In this document: positions 50,256 to 60,413 of the stretch, piece by piece
Numbering within the stretch: the first letter of the stretch is position 1
Layout: each line of letters begins with the position of its first letter
DNA from: Cellulomonas terrae
GTDB taxonomy: Bacteria; Actinomycetota; Actinomycetes; Actinomycetales; Cellulomonadaceae
Reading direction: 5' to 3'
NCBI RefSeq assembly: GCF_007990265.1
Contig: NZ_BJWH01000002.1
Span: 310,001 to 374,000 of the forward strand
Length of the DNA: 64,000 nt
Translations under genes and position numbers: made by a program
The notes under the pieces: generated by a model
Told to the model about the DNA's origin: nothing
Database searches by the model: none
What the model saw: only the letters and a program-made list of their open reading frames with translations

Positions 50256-50762
50256 TCACCACTCGAGCACGCGCGCCCGGCTCTCGCCGATCGCGACGAC
50301 CGCCCAGAGGCGCACCCCGACGTCGTCCGCGGCATCGCGGAGGGCGGGCACCCACTGCGCCTCGAACGCGCCGAGGTCTCCACCAGCGGCACGGACGAGC
50401 CCGACGACGACCGACCCGCCGGGCGCGTCCGCCCGCAGGACCGCGTCGAGCACCGCGACGAGCCTGTGAGCCACGGTGCGGTCCGCCCGCACGGGCACGT
50501 CGACGACGGGCAGCACGACGGGGGTGGTGTGGTCCGTGGCGTCGAGCAGGACGAACCAGAGCGCCGGCGCTCCGGCCCGCTCAGGTCCGACGAGGTCGAG
50601 CAGGACCGCGAGCGCGTCGCTGCCCGACCGCAGCGCGGCGCCGGGTGGGGCGGGCAGGTCGTGGGCGAGCCCGTCGGCCCCGACCGCCACCGGGACGGTC
50701 TCCCACAGGGCGTCCTCGTCGGCGTCGTCCCAGTCCTCGTCGAACCATCCGTGCTCCGTCAT
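50256..50762 (-). CDS. Hypothetical acidic protein
   Basis: A 168-residue protein with a very acidic start (MTEHGWFDEDWDDADEDALWETV) and an alternating hydrophobic body suggesting an alpha/beta fold (LWFVLLDATDHTTPVVLPVV; GSVVVGLVRA). No membrane segment or motif recognised. It is convergent with the aldo/keto reductase gene and lies 89 bases after the UPF0303 gene on the same strand. Codon use matches a real gene. Function unknown. Confidence 0.7.
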   Translation of the reverse strand: MTEHGWFDEDWDDADEDALWETVPVAVGADGLAHDLPAPPGAALRSGSDALAVLLDLVGPERAGAPALWFVLLDATDHTTPVVLPVVDVPVRADRTVAHRLVAVLDAVLRADAPGGSVVVGLVRAAGGDLGAFEAQWVPALRDAADDVGVRLWAVVAIGESRARVLEW

Positions 50763-50851
50763 GCCGTCAGGCTCGGGCGCGCCGGACGGCCGTGGTGACC
50801 GCCGGCGCGGATCTGTGCGAGATCACCGCGCCCGTCCGGGCTGTGGGCGCC

Positions 50852-51325
50852 TCAGGCGAGGTGTGCGACGAGAGCCTCGACGACGAGCGCGTGGTCGTCG
50901 GCCTGGGGGAGACCCGAGACCGTCACCACGCCGACGATGCCGACGTCGCGGACGCGCACGGGGAACGCCCCGCCGTGCGCGGCAAACTGCTGCATGGGCA
51001 GGTCGTGCTGCGCGGCGAACGTCGTGCCCTTGGCCGTGGCGCGCAGCCCGACGAGGTACGACGACGCCCCGAACCTCTCCACGACGCGGACCTTGCGCTC
51101 GATCCAGCTGTCGTTGTCGGGCGTCGTCGCGGGGCGGGCCGCGTGGAAGAGCTGCTGGGTGCCGCGACGGATGTCGACGGTGACCGGCAGGTCGCGCTCC
51201 TGGGCGAGCTCGACGAGCAGGCAGCCGAGGCGCCAGGCGTCGTCGTTGGTGAACGTCGCGAAGACGAGGTCGTGCTCCTGCTGCTCGACGCGGGCGATGA
51301 CGTCGGCGATGTCGTCGGTGCTCAT
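50852..51325 (-). CDS. UPF0303 / heme-degrading-domain (DUF336-like) protein
   Basis: A 157-residue protein of the UPF0303 family, related to the GlcG/HbpS fold. Segments FTNDDAWRLGCLLVELA, VTVDIRRGTQQLFHAA, WIERKVRVVERFG and FAAHGGAFPVRVRDVGIVG are typical. The family's biochemical role is unsettled. Its ATG overlaps the stop of the upstream two-domain flavoprotein by four bases, so the two are translated together. Confidence 0.85.
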   Translation of the reverse strand: MSTDDIADVIARVEQQEHDLVFATFTNDDAWRLGCLLVELAQERDLPVTVDIRRGTQQLFHAARPATTPDNDSWIERKVRVVERFGASSYLVGLRATAKGTTFAAQHDLPMQQFAAHGGAFPVRVRDVGIVGVVTVSGLPQADDHALVVEALVAHLA

Positions 51326-53613
51326 GTCGCCATCGTGGCACGCGTCTCGTCGGGCGTCGGCGTGACCCCGAAGTTCCCGTCGAACACGTGGTCGGGGTCG
51401 TACACGGCCTTGAGCCGCCCGAGGCGCGCGAGCGTGGCCGGTGGGAAGGCCTGGGCGAGCCGGGCGGGGGACTGGTTGGTCTCGAAGCTGAGGTAGACCC
51501 CGTCCAGGTGGGGTCCGAGCCGCTCCCACCACGCGTCGATCTGCGCGCGCCGGCTGCCCCGGGCGGCGGCGAGGAGCGAGAAGTTCTGCGTCCGGTGGGC
51601 GTAGGCCGTGGCCGCGGGGTCGACGTCGTTGACGGCACCCCCGACGGCCCGCAGCTGCACCATGTCGGCGTCGCGGCTGGCGAGCAGGTCGGCGAGCAGC
51701 GCGGCGAGCCCCGGCGTCACGTGCTCGACGAGGCCGCCGCGGGTCGCGGGCGCGGAGCCGCCGGTGTGCTCGCCGTGGTGGGCCGCCACGGTCGCGGCGT
51801 AGGGCACGAGACGAGCCTGCTGCTGGAGCACGGGCGCCAGGTCGAGGAAGGGCTCGATCGCGGCGACGGCGGCCTCGGCGTCGTCGTTCGCCCAGACGAC
51901 GATCGCGTACCCGACGGCGGGGTCCTGGCCGCGGGCCGGCACCAGGCTGAGGAAGCTGGTGAGCTCGCGCGGGGAGGACTCGACGAGGTCCGCCCACGCC
52001 TGCACGAACGGTGCCGTGTCGGTCGCGTCGACGAGGATCGTCGCGTGCACGACGTCGCCGACCTCGGCCGCCTCGATCTCGACGGCGGTGACGATGCCGA
52101 AGTTCGCGCCTGCACCGCGCACCGCCCAGAGCAGGTCGGGCTCGTGGTCCGCGTCGGTCCGCACCAGCCGCCCGTCGGCGAGCACGAGCTCGGCCGCGAC
52201 GACGTGGTCGAGCGTGAGCCCGTAGGACCGTCCCAGGAAGCCCTGCCCTCCCGCAGTCACGAGCCCGCCGACGCCGACGTCCCCGTAGTCGCCGGAGCTG
52301 ATCGCCAGCCCGTGCTCGGACAGCGCCGCTGCCACGTCGCCCCAGCGGGCACCCGCACCGAGCCGGACGAGCCGCCGCTCGCGGTCGAGCACCTCGACGG
52401 TGTCGAGCGCGCCGACGTCGATGACGATGCCGCCGTCGTTGGTGGACCGGCCGCTGATCCCGTGCCCCCCGCTGCGCACCGCGAACGGCACCTCCTGCGC
52501 TCTCGCGAAGGTGATCGCATCACGGACGGCCTCGGCGTCGTGGGGCCGCAGGACGAGCCCGGGGGAGCCCGCGTAGACGTACGACGACCGGACTCGGCCG
52601 TACTCCCGGTCGCCGGGCTCGACGGCGGTGTCCACCAGCGACGCGGGGAGTCCGTCGTAGTCGATCCCGGGCCGCCGCTGGGCCAGCGACGCCGCCGCGC
52701 GGACAGCGCCGGTCACGGTGCCGGCCGACCGGCGGGCGGCTGCGACGGCGTCGCGCAGGGCGGGCGCGACCTCCTCACCGAACCGCGCGATCGCCACGGG
52801 GTCGTCGCTGCCGAGGATGAACGTCGAGACGCCGTCCTCCAGGACGAGGGGGAGCAGGTCCTCGACCCACCGCTCGGGCGGCCCCTGGAGGAAGCCCGCC
52901 CCGGAGAAGGACCCCGCACCCAGGTTGAGCAGGCGGCGGACCTCGCGGGGGTCGCGGCCGGCCGCCTGCGCCGCCTCGTCGATCCGGGCGTTGCCCGCGG
53001 CAAGGTCGCCGTCCTTCAGGTAGCCGAGGCTCGGCAGCCACCCGTCCGCCTTGCGGCCCACGAGGCCGAGCATCCGGGGCTTGTACGCGCCGAGCCAGAT
53101 GGGGATGTCGTGGGCGGGTGCCGGACCGCGCTTGGCGCCGTCGACACGGTGGTGGGTCCCGCCGACCCGCAGCGGGGACCGCTCGTTCGTGTCCCAGATG
53201 CCGCGGACGACGTCGATCGCCTCGTCCAGCGCGTCCACGCCCTGTCCGGGGGTGAGGCGCGGGGAGCCCATCGCGACGATGGCGTCCCAGAACGCCCCGG
53301 AGCCGAGACCCAGCGCGAACCGGCCGCCCGACAGCAGGTCGAGGCTCGCCGCGGCGCGCGCGAGGACCGCCGGAGGACGCAGCGGGAGGTTGAGCACGTT
53401 GCCCGCGACGTGGACGCGCTCGGTCGACGCGGCGACCCAGGACAGCAGCGTCCACGTGTCGAGGAACGCCGGCTGGTAGGGGTGGTCCTGGAACGTCACG
53501 AGGTCCAGACCGGCGCGCTCGGTGGCCTGCGCGAGCGCGACGACCTGCTGAGGGTCCTTGGCGGCGGGGGTCAGGAACGTGCCGAGCACGAGGTCGTGTC
53601 CGTAGTCAGGCAT
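51322..53613 (-). CDS. Fusion of LLM flavin-dependent monooxygenase and FAD-linked oxidase
   Basis: A 763-residue bimodular flavoprotein. Residues about 1-290 are a bacterial luciferase-like monooxygenase (FMN or F420) with GLDLVTFQDHPYQPAFLDTW, SLDLLSGGRFALGLGSGAF and IPIWLGAYKPRMLGLVGR. Residues about 320-760 are a berberine-bridge-type oxidase: RSGGHGISGRSTNDGGIVID with the His that can link FAD covalently, GVGGLVTAGGQGFLGR, and a C-terminal BBE motif DPDHVFDGNFG. The second covalent Cys of true BBEs is absent. Substrate unknown. ATGAGGAGC-type RBS upstream; a palindrome sits at its promoter. Confidence 0.88.
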   Translation of the reverse strand: MPDYGHDLVLGTFLTPAAKDPQQVVALAQATERAGLDLVTFQDHPYQPAFLDTWTLLSWVAASTERVHVAGNVLNLPLRPPAVLARAAASLDLLSGGRFALGLGSGAFWDAIVAMGSPRLTPGQGVDALDEAIDVVRGIWDTNERSPLRVGGTHHRVDGAKRGPAPAHDIPIWLGAYKPRMLGLVGRKADGWLPSLGYLKDGDLAAGNARIDEAAQAAGRDPREVRRLLNLGAGSFSGAGFLQGPPERWVEDLLPLVLEDGVSTFILGSDDPVAIARFGEEVAPALRDAVAAARRSAGTVTGAVRAAASLAQRRPGIDYDGLPASLVDTAVEPGDREYGRVRSSYVYAGSPGLVLRPHDAEAVRDAITFARAQEVPFAVRSGGHGISGRSTNDGGIVIDVGALDTVEVLDRERRLVRLGAGARWGDVAAALSEHGLAISSGDYGDVGVGGLVTAGGQGFLGRSYGLTLDHVVAAELVLADGRLVRTDADHEPDLLWAVRGAGANFGIVTAVEIEAAEVGDVVHATILVDATDTAPFVQAWADLVESSPRELTSFLSLVPARGQDPAVGYAIVVWANDDAEAAVAAIEPFLDLAPVLQQQARLVPYAATVAAHHGEHTGGSAPATRGGLVEHVTPGLAALLADLLASRDADMVQLRAVGGAVNDVDPAATAYAHRTQNFSLLAAARGSRRAQIDAWWERLGPHLDGVYLSFETNQSPARLAQAFPPATLARLGRLKAVYDPDHVFDGNFGVTPTPDETRATMAT

Positions 53614-53630
53614 CGAGCGAGCTCCTCATG

Positions 53631-53648
53631 GTTGAGAGTTCAACTATA
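53631..53648 (-). promoter_or_regulatory. Promoter and palindromic operator of the flavoprotein operon
   Basis: On the minus strand TATAGT (53648-53643) is a -10 box directly followed by GTTGA-ACTC-TCAAC (53644-53631), an inverted repeat at the expected transcription start. This is a classic place for a repressor to bind, with MarR- or HxlR-like half-sites. Confidence 0.6.
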
Positions 53649-53711
53649 CCCACGATCCCGCCAGGACGGGGCCGTCGGCGCAGGGGACGCGGCACCGTCG
53701 GCACGACGTGG

Positions 53712-53717
53712 CACGAT
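53712..53717 (+). promoter_or_regulatory. -10 box of the AraC-type regulator gene
   Basis: CACGAT ends seven bases before the GTG at 53725. Weak first base, but the spacing matches other leaderless genes here. Confidence 0.35.
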
Positions 53718-53724
53718 CGGTGAC

Positions 53725-54174
53725 GTGAGCAGCACGCCCGCGTCGGCCCATCACCTGAGCGACCTCGTGCGTCTCCGACGCGTCCGGGACCGCATCGACC
53801 GCGAGTACGCCCAGCCGCTGGACGTCGAGGCGCTCGCGCGAGGGGCGCACATGTCCGCCGGGCACCTCAGCCGCGAGTTCCGCCGCGCGTACGGCGAGTC
53901 CCCGTACGCCTACCTCATGACGCGCCGCATCGAGCGCGCGATGTCCCTGCTGCGCCGCGGCGACCTGAGCGTCACCGAGGTCTGCTTCGCGGTGGGCTGC
54001 TCGTCGCTCGGGACGTTCAGCACGCGCTTCACCGAGCTGGTCGGCGTGCCTCCGAGCGTCTACCGACGCGAGCACGCAGGCGTCACCGAGGGGATGCCGT
54101 CGTGCGTCGCCAAGCAGGTCACCAGGCCGGTCAGGAATCGAGAAGCGCGGACCCCGGAACCCCACCTAGCGTGA
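53725..54174 (+). CDS. AraC-family regulator consisting mainly of the DNA-binding domain
   Basis: A 149-residue protein with two HTH motifs of the AraC/XylS domain: YAQPLDVEALARGAHMSAGH (about residues 31-50) and the second helix pair with VTEVCFAVGCSSLGTFSTRF followed by the GVPPSVYRR signature. No ligand-binding domain; a 25-residue basic tail follows. Start GTG 53725 gives a natural N-terminus; further upstream sequence in this frame is antisense to the flavoprotein gene. It precedes a VOC gene by five bases and probably regulates this cluster. Confidence 0.88.
   Translation: MSSTPASAHHLSDLVRLRRVRDRIDREYAQPLDVEALARGAHMSAGHLSREFRRAYGESPYAYLMTRRIERAMSLLRRGDLSVTEVCFAVGCSSLGTFSTRFTELVGVPPSVYRREHAGVTEGMPSCVAKQVTRPVRNREARTPEPHLA
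54167..54172 (+). promoter_or_regulatory. -10 box of the VOC gene
   Basis: TAGCGT, within the last codons of the araC-like gene, ends seven bases before the VOC ATG. Confidence 0.4.
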
Positions 54175-54179
54175 CCGTC

Positions 54180-54590
54180 ATGGACCTCACCCTGCACTAC
54201 GCCTTCCTCCCGCACGACGACCCGGACGCCGCGCTGGGGTTCTACCGCGACGCCCTCGGCTTCGAGGTCCGCAACGACGTCGGCTACAACGGCCTGCGCT
54301 GGATCACGGTCGGCCCCGCGGACCCGTCGGCCCCGGCGATCGTCCTGCACCCGGCGGCCGCCGAGCCCGGCCTCACCGACGACGAGCGCCGGATGATCGT
54401 CGAGATGATGGCCAAGGGCAGCTACGCCGCCATCACCCTGGCCACGCACGACCTCGACGGTGTCTTCGCCCGGCTCGAGGCCAGCGGCGCCGAGGTCGTC
54501 CAGGAGCCGACGGACCAGCCGTACGGCGTCCGCGACTGCGCCTTCCGTGACCCGGCGGGCAACCTCCTGCGCATCAACGAGCTCGGCTGA
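54180..54590 (+). CDS. VOC-family (glyoxalase/bleomycin-resistance fold) protein
   Basis: A 136-residue vicinal-oxygen-chelate protein. It begins [28 protein letters not shown] and ends [13 protein letters not shown], the usual VOC pattern with paired beta-alpha-beta-beta-beta modules. Metal ligands would include His near residue 6 and Glu near 134. Could be a glyoxalase-like enzyme or drug-binding protein; no way to choose from sequence. ATG at 54180 is fixed by the family start and the -10 box. Sits between the AraC regulator and a UvrA-like ATPase. Confidence 0.9.
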   Translation: MDLTLHYAFLPHDDPDAALGFYRDALGFEVRNDVGYNGLRWITVGPADPSAPAIVLHPAAAEPGLTDDERRMIVEMMAKGSYAAITLATHDLDGVFARLEASGAEVVQEPTDQPYGVRDCAFRDPAGNLLRINELG

Positions 54591-54640
54591 GCGACGCCGG
54601 TGGGATCGAGACACGCGCTGCCCACACAGAGGGAGCCAGG

Positions 54641-57004
<2,364 letters not shown>

Positions 57005-57031
57005 CCACACACCACGAGAGGAGACCTGACC

Positions 57032-57457
57032 ATGGCGGAGAGCAAGAAGGCCGGAGCGTTCACCGAGGAAGAGCGCGACGCGATGAAGGAGCGCGCCAAG
57101 GAGACGCGGCGCGGATCGAAGGCGGCCAACGGCGAGCAGGACCTGCTCGAGAAGATCGCGGAGATGGACGAGGACGACCGCGCGATGGCAGAACGCATCC
57201 ACGCCATCGTGACGGAGACGGCCCCCGAGCTCGCACCGAAGACCTGGTACGGCCAGCCGGCCTACGCCAAGGACGGCAAGGTCGTCGTCTTCTTCCAGGC
57301 CGCCTCGAAGTTCAAGACGCGGTACGCCACTCTCGGCTTCAACGAGGAAGCCCGGCTCGACGACGGCTCGATGTGGCCGACCGCGTTCGCCCTGGTCTCC
57401 CTGACCCCGGCCGACGAGAAGCGCATCGCAGAGCTGGTCAAGAAGGCGGTCGGCTAG
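57032..57457 (+). CDS. DUF1801 (YdhG-like) protein
   Basis: A 141-residue small soluble protein. A Lys/Glu-rich helical first third (ESKKAGAFTEEERDAMKERA) is followed by the DUF1801 core, ELAPKTWYGQPAYAKDGKVV and VFFQAASKFKTRYATLGF. ATG at 57032 has GAGAGGAG upstream. Family function is unknown. Follows the UvrA-like gene after 27 bases and closes the cluster; convergent with the integrase with three bases between stops. Confidence 0.85.
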   Translation: MAESKKAGAFTEEERDAMKERAKETRRGSKAANGEQDLLEKIAEMDEDDRAMAERIHAIVTETAPELAPKTWYGQPAYAKDGKVVVFFQAASKFKTRYATLGFNEEARLDDGSMWPTAFALVSLTPADEKRIAELVKKAVG

Positions 57458-57460
57458 CGC

Positions 57461-58471
57461 CTACGGGGTGCGGTCCCGCAGCACCTGACGGGCGGGGGAG
57501 AGCAGGGCGGCGTCGCGGACGTCGGCTGCCGTCGCCTTCACGTAGATGCCGGTCGTCTTGAGGTCCTCGTGGCCGAGCAGCGCCTGCACGGCGGGGGCCG
57601 GCACGCCGGAACGGATCAGCCCCTTGGCGTAGGTGTGCCGGAAGCCGTGCGCCGACTCGCCCTCCTGCTTGGGGACCCCGGAGCGGGCGATCCACCCGTC
57701 GACGAGGTGCCGCAGGGCGCCGCGGGTGAGCGGGACGCCGTCGGCCCGGCGCAGCAGGGGAGACGCGGCGGGGAACGTCCCGAACCGCGCGGTGCGCTCC
57801 CGCAGGTACTCCTCGACGAAGGTGATCGCCTCCGGCGGCACGGGCACGATGCGCTGCCGGTTGCCCTTCCCGATGACCGACATCACGACCTCGCCACCGG
57901 AGTCGCGTCGCAGGGACTGCTCGGAGACCGCGCACAGCTCGGCGGCGCGGACCCCGGTGGTCGACAGGAGGGCGAAGGTGGCGCGCTCCAGGGCGGGCCA
58001 GCGGCGTGCGTGCGGCGCGCGCTCCTCCCACACCGCGTCGGCGAGCCGCTCGAGCTCGTCGTCGTTCCAGCCGGCAGGCAGACGGACGGGACGCTCGGGC
58101 GCCTCGATGCGCAGCGTCGGGTCGACGCCGAGGTGCCCCTCCAGCTGGAGCCAGTGGCACAGCAGCCGCAGGGTGCCGACCCGGCGCTGCGTGGTGCTCA
58201 CGGCCTCCTGGAGCCGGATGACGCGGTACGCGTTCTTGATCTGCGTCTCGGTCAGGTCGTCGACGAGGACCACGGTGAGCGGAGCGGGGTCATCCGGTGC
58301 CGGCTTGTCGCCGAGGCGTCCGGTCTGACGCGCGATGACCGTGGCCCACACGACGATGTCCCGGCGGTAGTTCTCCCGTGAGCTCTCCGTGAGGCCACGG
58401 CGCGTGAGCGTCGCGCGGTCGATGAGGAACTGGTCGACGACCTCGCTCAGCGGCACACCCATGCAGTGCAC
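57461..58471 (-). CDS. Tyrosine recombinase/integrase
   Basis: A 336-residue site-specific recombinase with a SAM-like N-terminal core-binding domain (about 8-115) and a catalytic domain carrying all residues: Arg175 (TTGVRAAEL), Lys202 (GKGNRQRI), His275 and Arg278 (HGFRHTYAKG), His301 (LLGHEDLKTT) and nucleophile Tyr310 (GIYVKA). It therefore looks active. Its length is XerC/D-like but an N-terminus with other codons (ATG at 58462) is possible. No phage or plasmid genes are nearby. A crossover-like inverted repeat lies about 90 bp upstream. Confidence 0.9.
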   Translation of the reverse strand: MHCMGVPLSEVVDQFLIDRATLTRRGLTESSRENYRRDIVVWATVIARQTGRLGDKPAPDDPAPLTVVLVDDLTETQIKNAYRVIRLQEAVSTTQRRVGTLRLLCHWLQLEGHLGVDPTLRIEAPERPVRLPAGWNDDELERLADAVWEERAPHARRWPALERATFALLSTTGVRAAELCAVSEQSLRRDSGGEVVMSVIGKGNRQRIVPVPPEAITFVEEYLRERTARFGTFPAASPLLRRADGVPLTRGALRHLVDGWIARSGVPKQEGESAHGFRHTYAKGLIRSGVPAPAVQALLGHEDLKTTGIYVKATAADVRDAALLSPARQVLRDRTP

Positions 58472-58562
58472 GGTAGGTCGGCGTCGAGCCGGAGCAACGG
58501 TGCCGCGCCGCAGCTTGCGCGCATGGGGGCGCGTTCGGCGGTGGGACGAGGGGTTCAGATGT

Positions 58563-58590
58563 TTCTCGCATAGTGCCGCCTATGTGCGTA
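58563..58590. other. Inverted repeat resembling a tyrosine-recombinase core site
   Basis: CATAG (58569-58573) and CTATG (58580-58584) flank a six-base spacer TGCCGC. Extending to 11-base arms (58563-58573, 58580-58590) gives 8 of 11 matches, the 11-6-11 layout of Xer-type sites. It does not match the actinobacterial dif consensus as I remember it. Confidence 0.35.
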
Positions 58591-58761
58591 ACAGCACCAT
58601 GTCCACGCTCAGAAGGGGGTCAGGACGTGGACGCTGTGCTCCGGCGCCCGTGTCGCCACGGCGACCGACGGCGTGGAGTCTCGCGACGGCCGTGCCCTCG
58701 CACAGGTCCATCGATGCGAGCGTCCGGGGTCCACGACCAACCGGCCGCCGGGCGACCCGGC

Positions 58762-58806
58762 TCGTCCGGCGTCCGGTCGTCCGGTCGTCCGGTCGTCCGG
58801 TCGTCC
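58762..58806. repeat. 8-bp tandem repeat
   Basis: The unit TCGTCCGG occurs at 58762-58769, 58777-58784, 58785-58792 and 58793-58800, with a seven-base copy (58770-58776) and a partial copy at the end (58801-58806). Probably a slippage array; copy number may vary between strains. Confidence 0.85.
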
Positions 58807-58933
58807 AACACGACGATCGTGCCGGCGTCGCCGCCAGACCCTGACGCACGGACGTGTCGGCGACACCTCGCGCCAGGTCGTGAGCCTGCTCCGCGGAGCC
58901 CGCCCAGCCACCACGGCCGCAGATTATGACAAT

Positions 58934-59440
58934 TCAGGCCGACGCCGCGTCACGAAGCGTCACGACGTACCGTTCCTCGGTCTGCGACGTGTCCCGTGGG
59001 ACGACCTGACGCTCACCGGTGCGCGTGAAGCCGGCCCGGACGAACAGGTCCCCGGCGGCATGGTTGCCGTCGAGCAGCCAGAGCGACACGGTCCGTGCGT
59101 CCTGCGCGACGGCCGCCTGACGCACGGCGTCGAGCAAGGCCCACCCGACGCCCTGTCGTCTCGACTCGGGCGCGACCCACAGCGCGACGATGTGCCGGTC
59201 GTCCACGGGCGAGCCCGGCTCCTGCATCATCGTGACGATCCCGCGGCCCGCACCGTCGACGTCGACGGCGACCCATGTCGTCGTCGTCCGGATGCGCATC
59301 CGCCAGTGCGACTCGGTGAACCGTTCTTCCCTGCTCAGCGACGCACCGAACACGTCCGGGTCCTCGCGCAGGGCGCGCAGCCGGACATCCTGGACGAGTC
59401 GCCAGTCGTTCTCCACCACCTGTTGGACAAGCACAGTCAC
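58934..59440 (-). CDS. GNAT-family N-acetyltransferase
   Basis: A 168-residue acetyl-CoA-dependent acetyltransferase. LRLRALREDPDVFGAS near the start is typical of RimI-like/Puromycin-type GNATs; the acetyl-CoA loop is in VAPESRRQGVGWALLDAV (Q/R-x-x-G-x-G/A), and LWLLDGNHAAGDLFVRAGF is motif B. Start is GTG 59440 or GTG 59434, the latter six bases after CATCCT. Substrate unknown. Follows a small acidic-protein gene on the same strand by 29 bases. Confidence 0.88.
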   Translation of the reverse strand: MTVLVQQVVENDWRLVQDVRLRALREDPDVFGASLSREERFTESHWRMRIRTTTTWVAVDVDGAGRGIVTMMQEPGSPVDDRHIVALWVAPESRRQGVGWALLDAVRQAAVAQDARTVSLWLLDGNHAAGDLFVRAGFTRTGERQVVPRDTSQTEERYVVTLRDAASA

Positions 59441-59469
59441 AGGATGCCTCACGCCGGAGGGATGGACGC

Positions 59470-59631
59470 TCAGGCGTCGTCGCGCGCCGTCGGTTCGTCC
59501 GCCGGTGCACCACCGTGGCCGGCGGGATCCGGGACGGCGCGTGCGGCGTCGGCGATCTCCTCCTCCGGCCGGGGCGGCACGGTCTCGTCGTACTCCAGCT
59601 CGGGCACCTCGTGGCCCACGGACTCCGTCAC
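59470..59631 (-). CDS. Small acidic protein, 53 residues
   Basis: A short gene with GTG start, preceded by a strong GGAGGGAG six bases upstream, encoding TESVGHEVPELEYDETVPPR and a C-terminal part rich in Ala, Asp, Glu and Pro. Third-position GC is high, as in true genes here. No motif or membrane helix; probably disordered. It lies 29 bases upstream of the GNAT gene and could be cotranscribed. Function unknown. Confidence 0.6.
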   Translation of the reverse strand: MTESVGHEVPELEYDETVPPRPEEEIADAARAVPDPAGHGGAPADEPTARDDA

Positions 59632-59691
59632 AACGGTCTCCCTCCGTCGCGACCACCGTACGGGCGGGGGACGTGCTGCGACAGCGGAGAC

Positions 59692-60336
59692 TCAGACATC
59701 GATGCCGTCGCCCGGGTCGAGCGAGATCGGCTCCCCCGCGCCACCCAGGCGGCCGAGCAGACCGATCGCCATGCCCTGACCGATCGCACTGAGCAGGGCG
59801 TCGTGGACCACCACGACGCGGCCCGGTCCGATGCTGCGCACGTAGTCGACGACCTCACCGAGCTTCAGCCACGGCGCTCCGAGCGGTGCGCACAGCACGT
59901 CCACCGTGGCACCCGCCGGGTCGACGTAGGCGTCACCCGGGTGGAGCACGCCCTCGACGAGGTAGCCCACGTTGTGGATGCGCGGCACGTCCTGATGGAC
60001 CACGGCGTGCCACTCCCCCAGCGCCGCCACGTCGAACCCGCCGGCGGAGAACGTCTCGCCCGCACGGACCGGGTGGACGCGGTCCTCGGGTGCCCCCGCC
60101 TCGACGAGCACGTCGACGACAGACTGCGGCGCCCAGACGTCCACGCCGCCCTGGACGGCCTCCACGAGCGGCTCCGTGGCGACGTGGTCCGGGTGCTCGT
60201 GCGTGACGAGGACCGCCTCGACCCCGTCGAGCGCACTCGGGAGATCGGAAAAGACCCCCGGGTCGATCACCAGGCGGTCGGGGCCGCGGTCGAGTCGGAT
60301 GCAGGCGTGTCCCCAGCGCGTCAGACGGATGCTCAT
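59692..60336 (-). CDS. MBL-fold metal-dependent hydrolase (UlaG/YtnP-like)
   Basis: A 214-residue metallo-beta-lactamase-fold protein. It begins IRLTRWGHACIRLDRG, has the metal-binding HEHPDH motif at 46-51, and further ligands in GDAYVDP and VVVHDALLSAIG. The small size and N-terminus match the UlaG-like/L-ascorbate-6-phosphate lactonase group of MBL hydrolases; substrate unknown. Divergent from the ParA-like gene, 77 bases between starts. Confidence 0.9.
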   Translation of the reverse strand: MSIRLTRWGHACIRLDRGPDRLVIDPGVFSDLPSALDGVEAVLVTHEHPDHVATEPLVEAVQGGVDVWAPQSVVDVLVEAGAPEDRVHPVRAGETFSAGGFDVAALGEWHAVVHQDVPRIHNVGYLVEGVLHPGDAYVDPAGATVDVLCAPLGAPWLKLGEVVDYVRSIGPGRVVVVHDALLSAIGQGMAIGLLGRLGGAGEPISLDPGDGIDV

Positions 60337-60400
60337 CCGAGCAGTCTGTCCTGACCAGCGCGAACGCGCGCGGCGTTTCGCTCCCGACGCGTCGCCCGGC

Positions 60401-60406
60401 TACGGT
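60401..60406 (+). promoter_or_regulatory. -10 box of the ParA-like gene
   Basis: TACGGT ends seven bases before the GTG at 60414, a leaderless arrangement. Confidence 0.5.
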
Positions 60407-60413
60407 TGCGCAC

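Larger units (their letters stand above)
58472..58933. other. Gene-free region between integrase and GNAT genes
   Basis: No convincing gene on either strand; open frames here are arginine/threonine-rich shadows of GC-rich DNA. Holds the core-like inverted repeat (58563-58590) and the 8-bp tandem repeat (58762-58806). Slightly AT-richer near 58560-58600 and 58920-58935. Confidence 0.6.

Noticed and set aside
53644-53660. Reading the operator palindrome as a terminator for the flavoprotein or AraC genes
   Set aside because: It is at the 5' end of both divergent genes and its stem is only five base pairs.
58580-58849. Minus-strand frame with repeated DDRTTGRP units
   Set aside because: The repeat is just the 8-bp tandem DNA array read in frame; no RBS and no related protein known to me.
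57461-58933. Prophage or integrated plasmid around the integrase
   Set aside because: No phage structural, replication or transfer genes, no tRNA and no visible attachment-site duplication.
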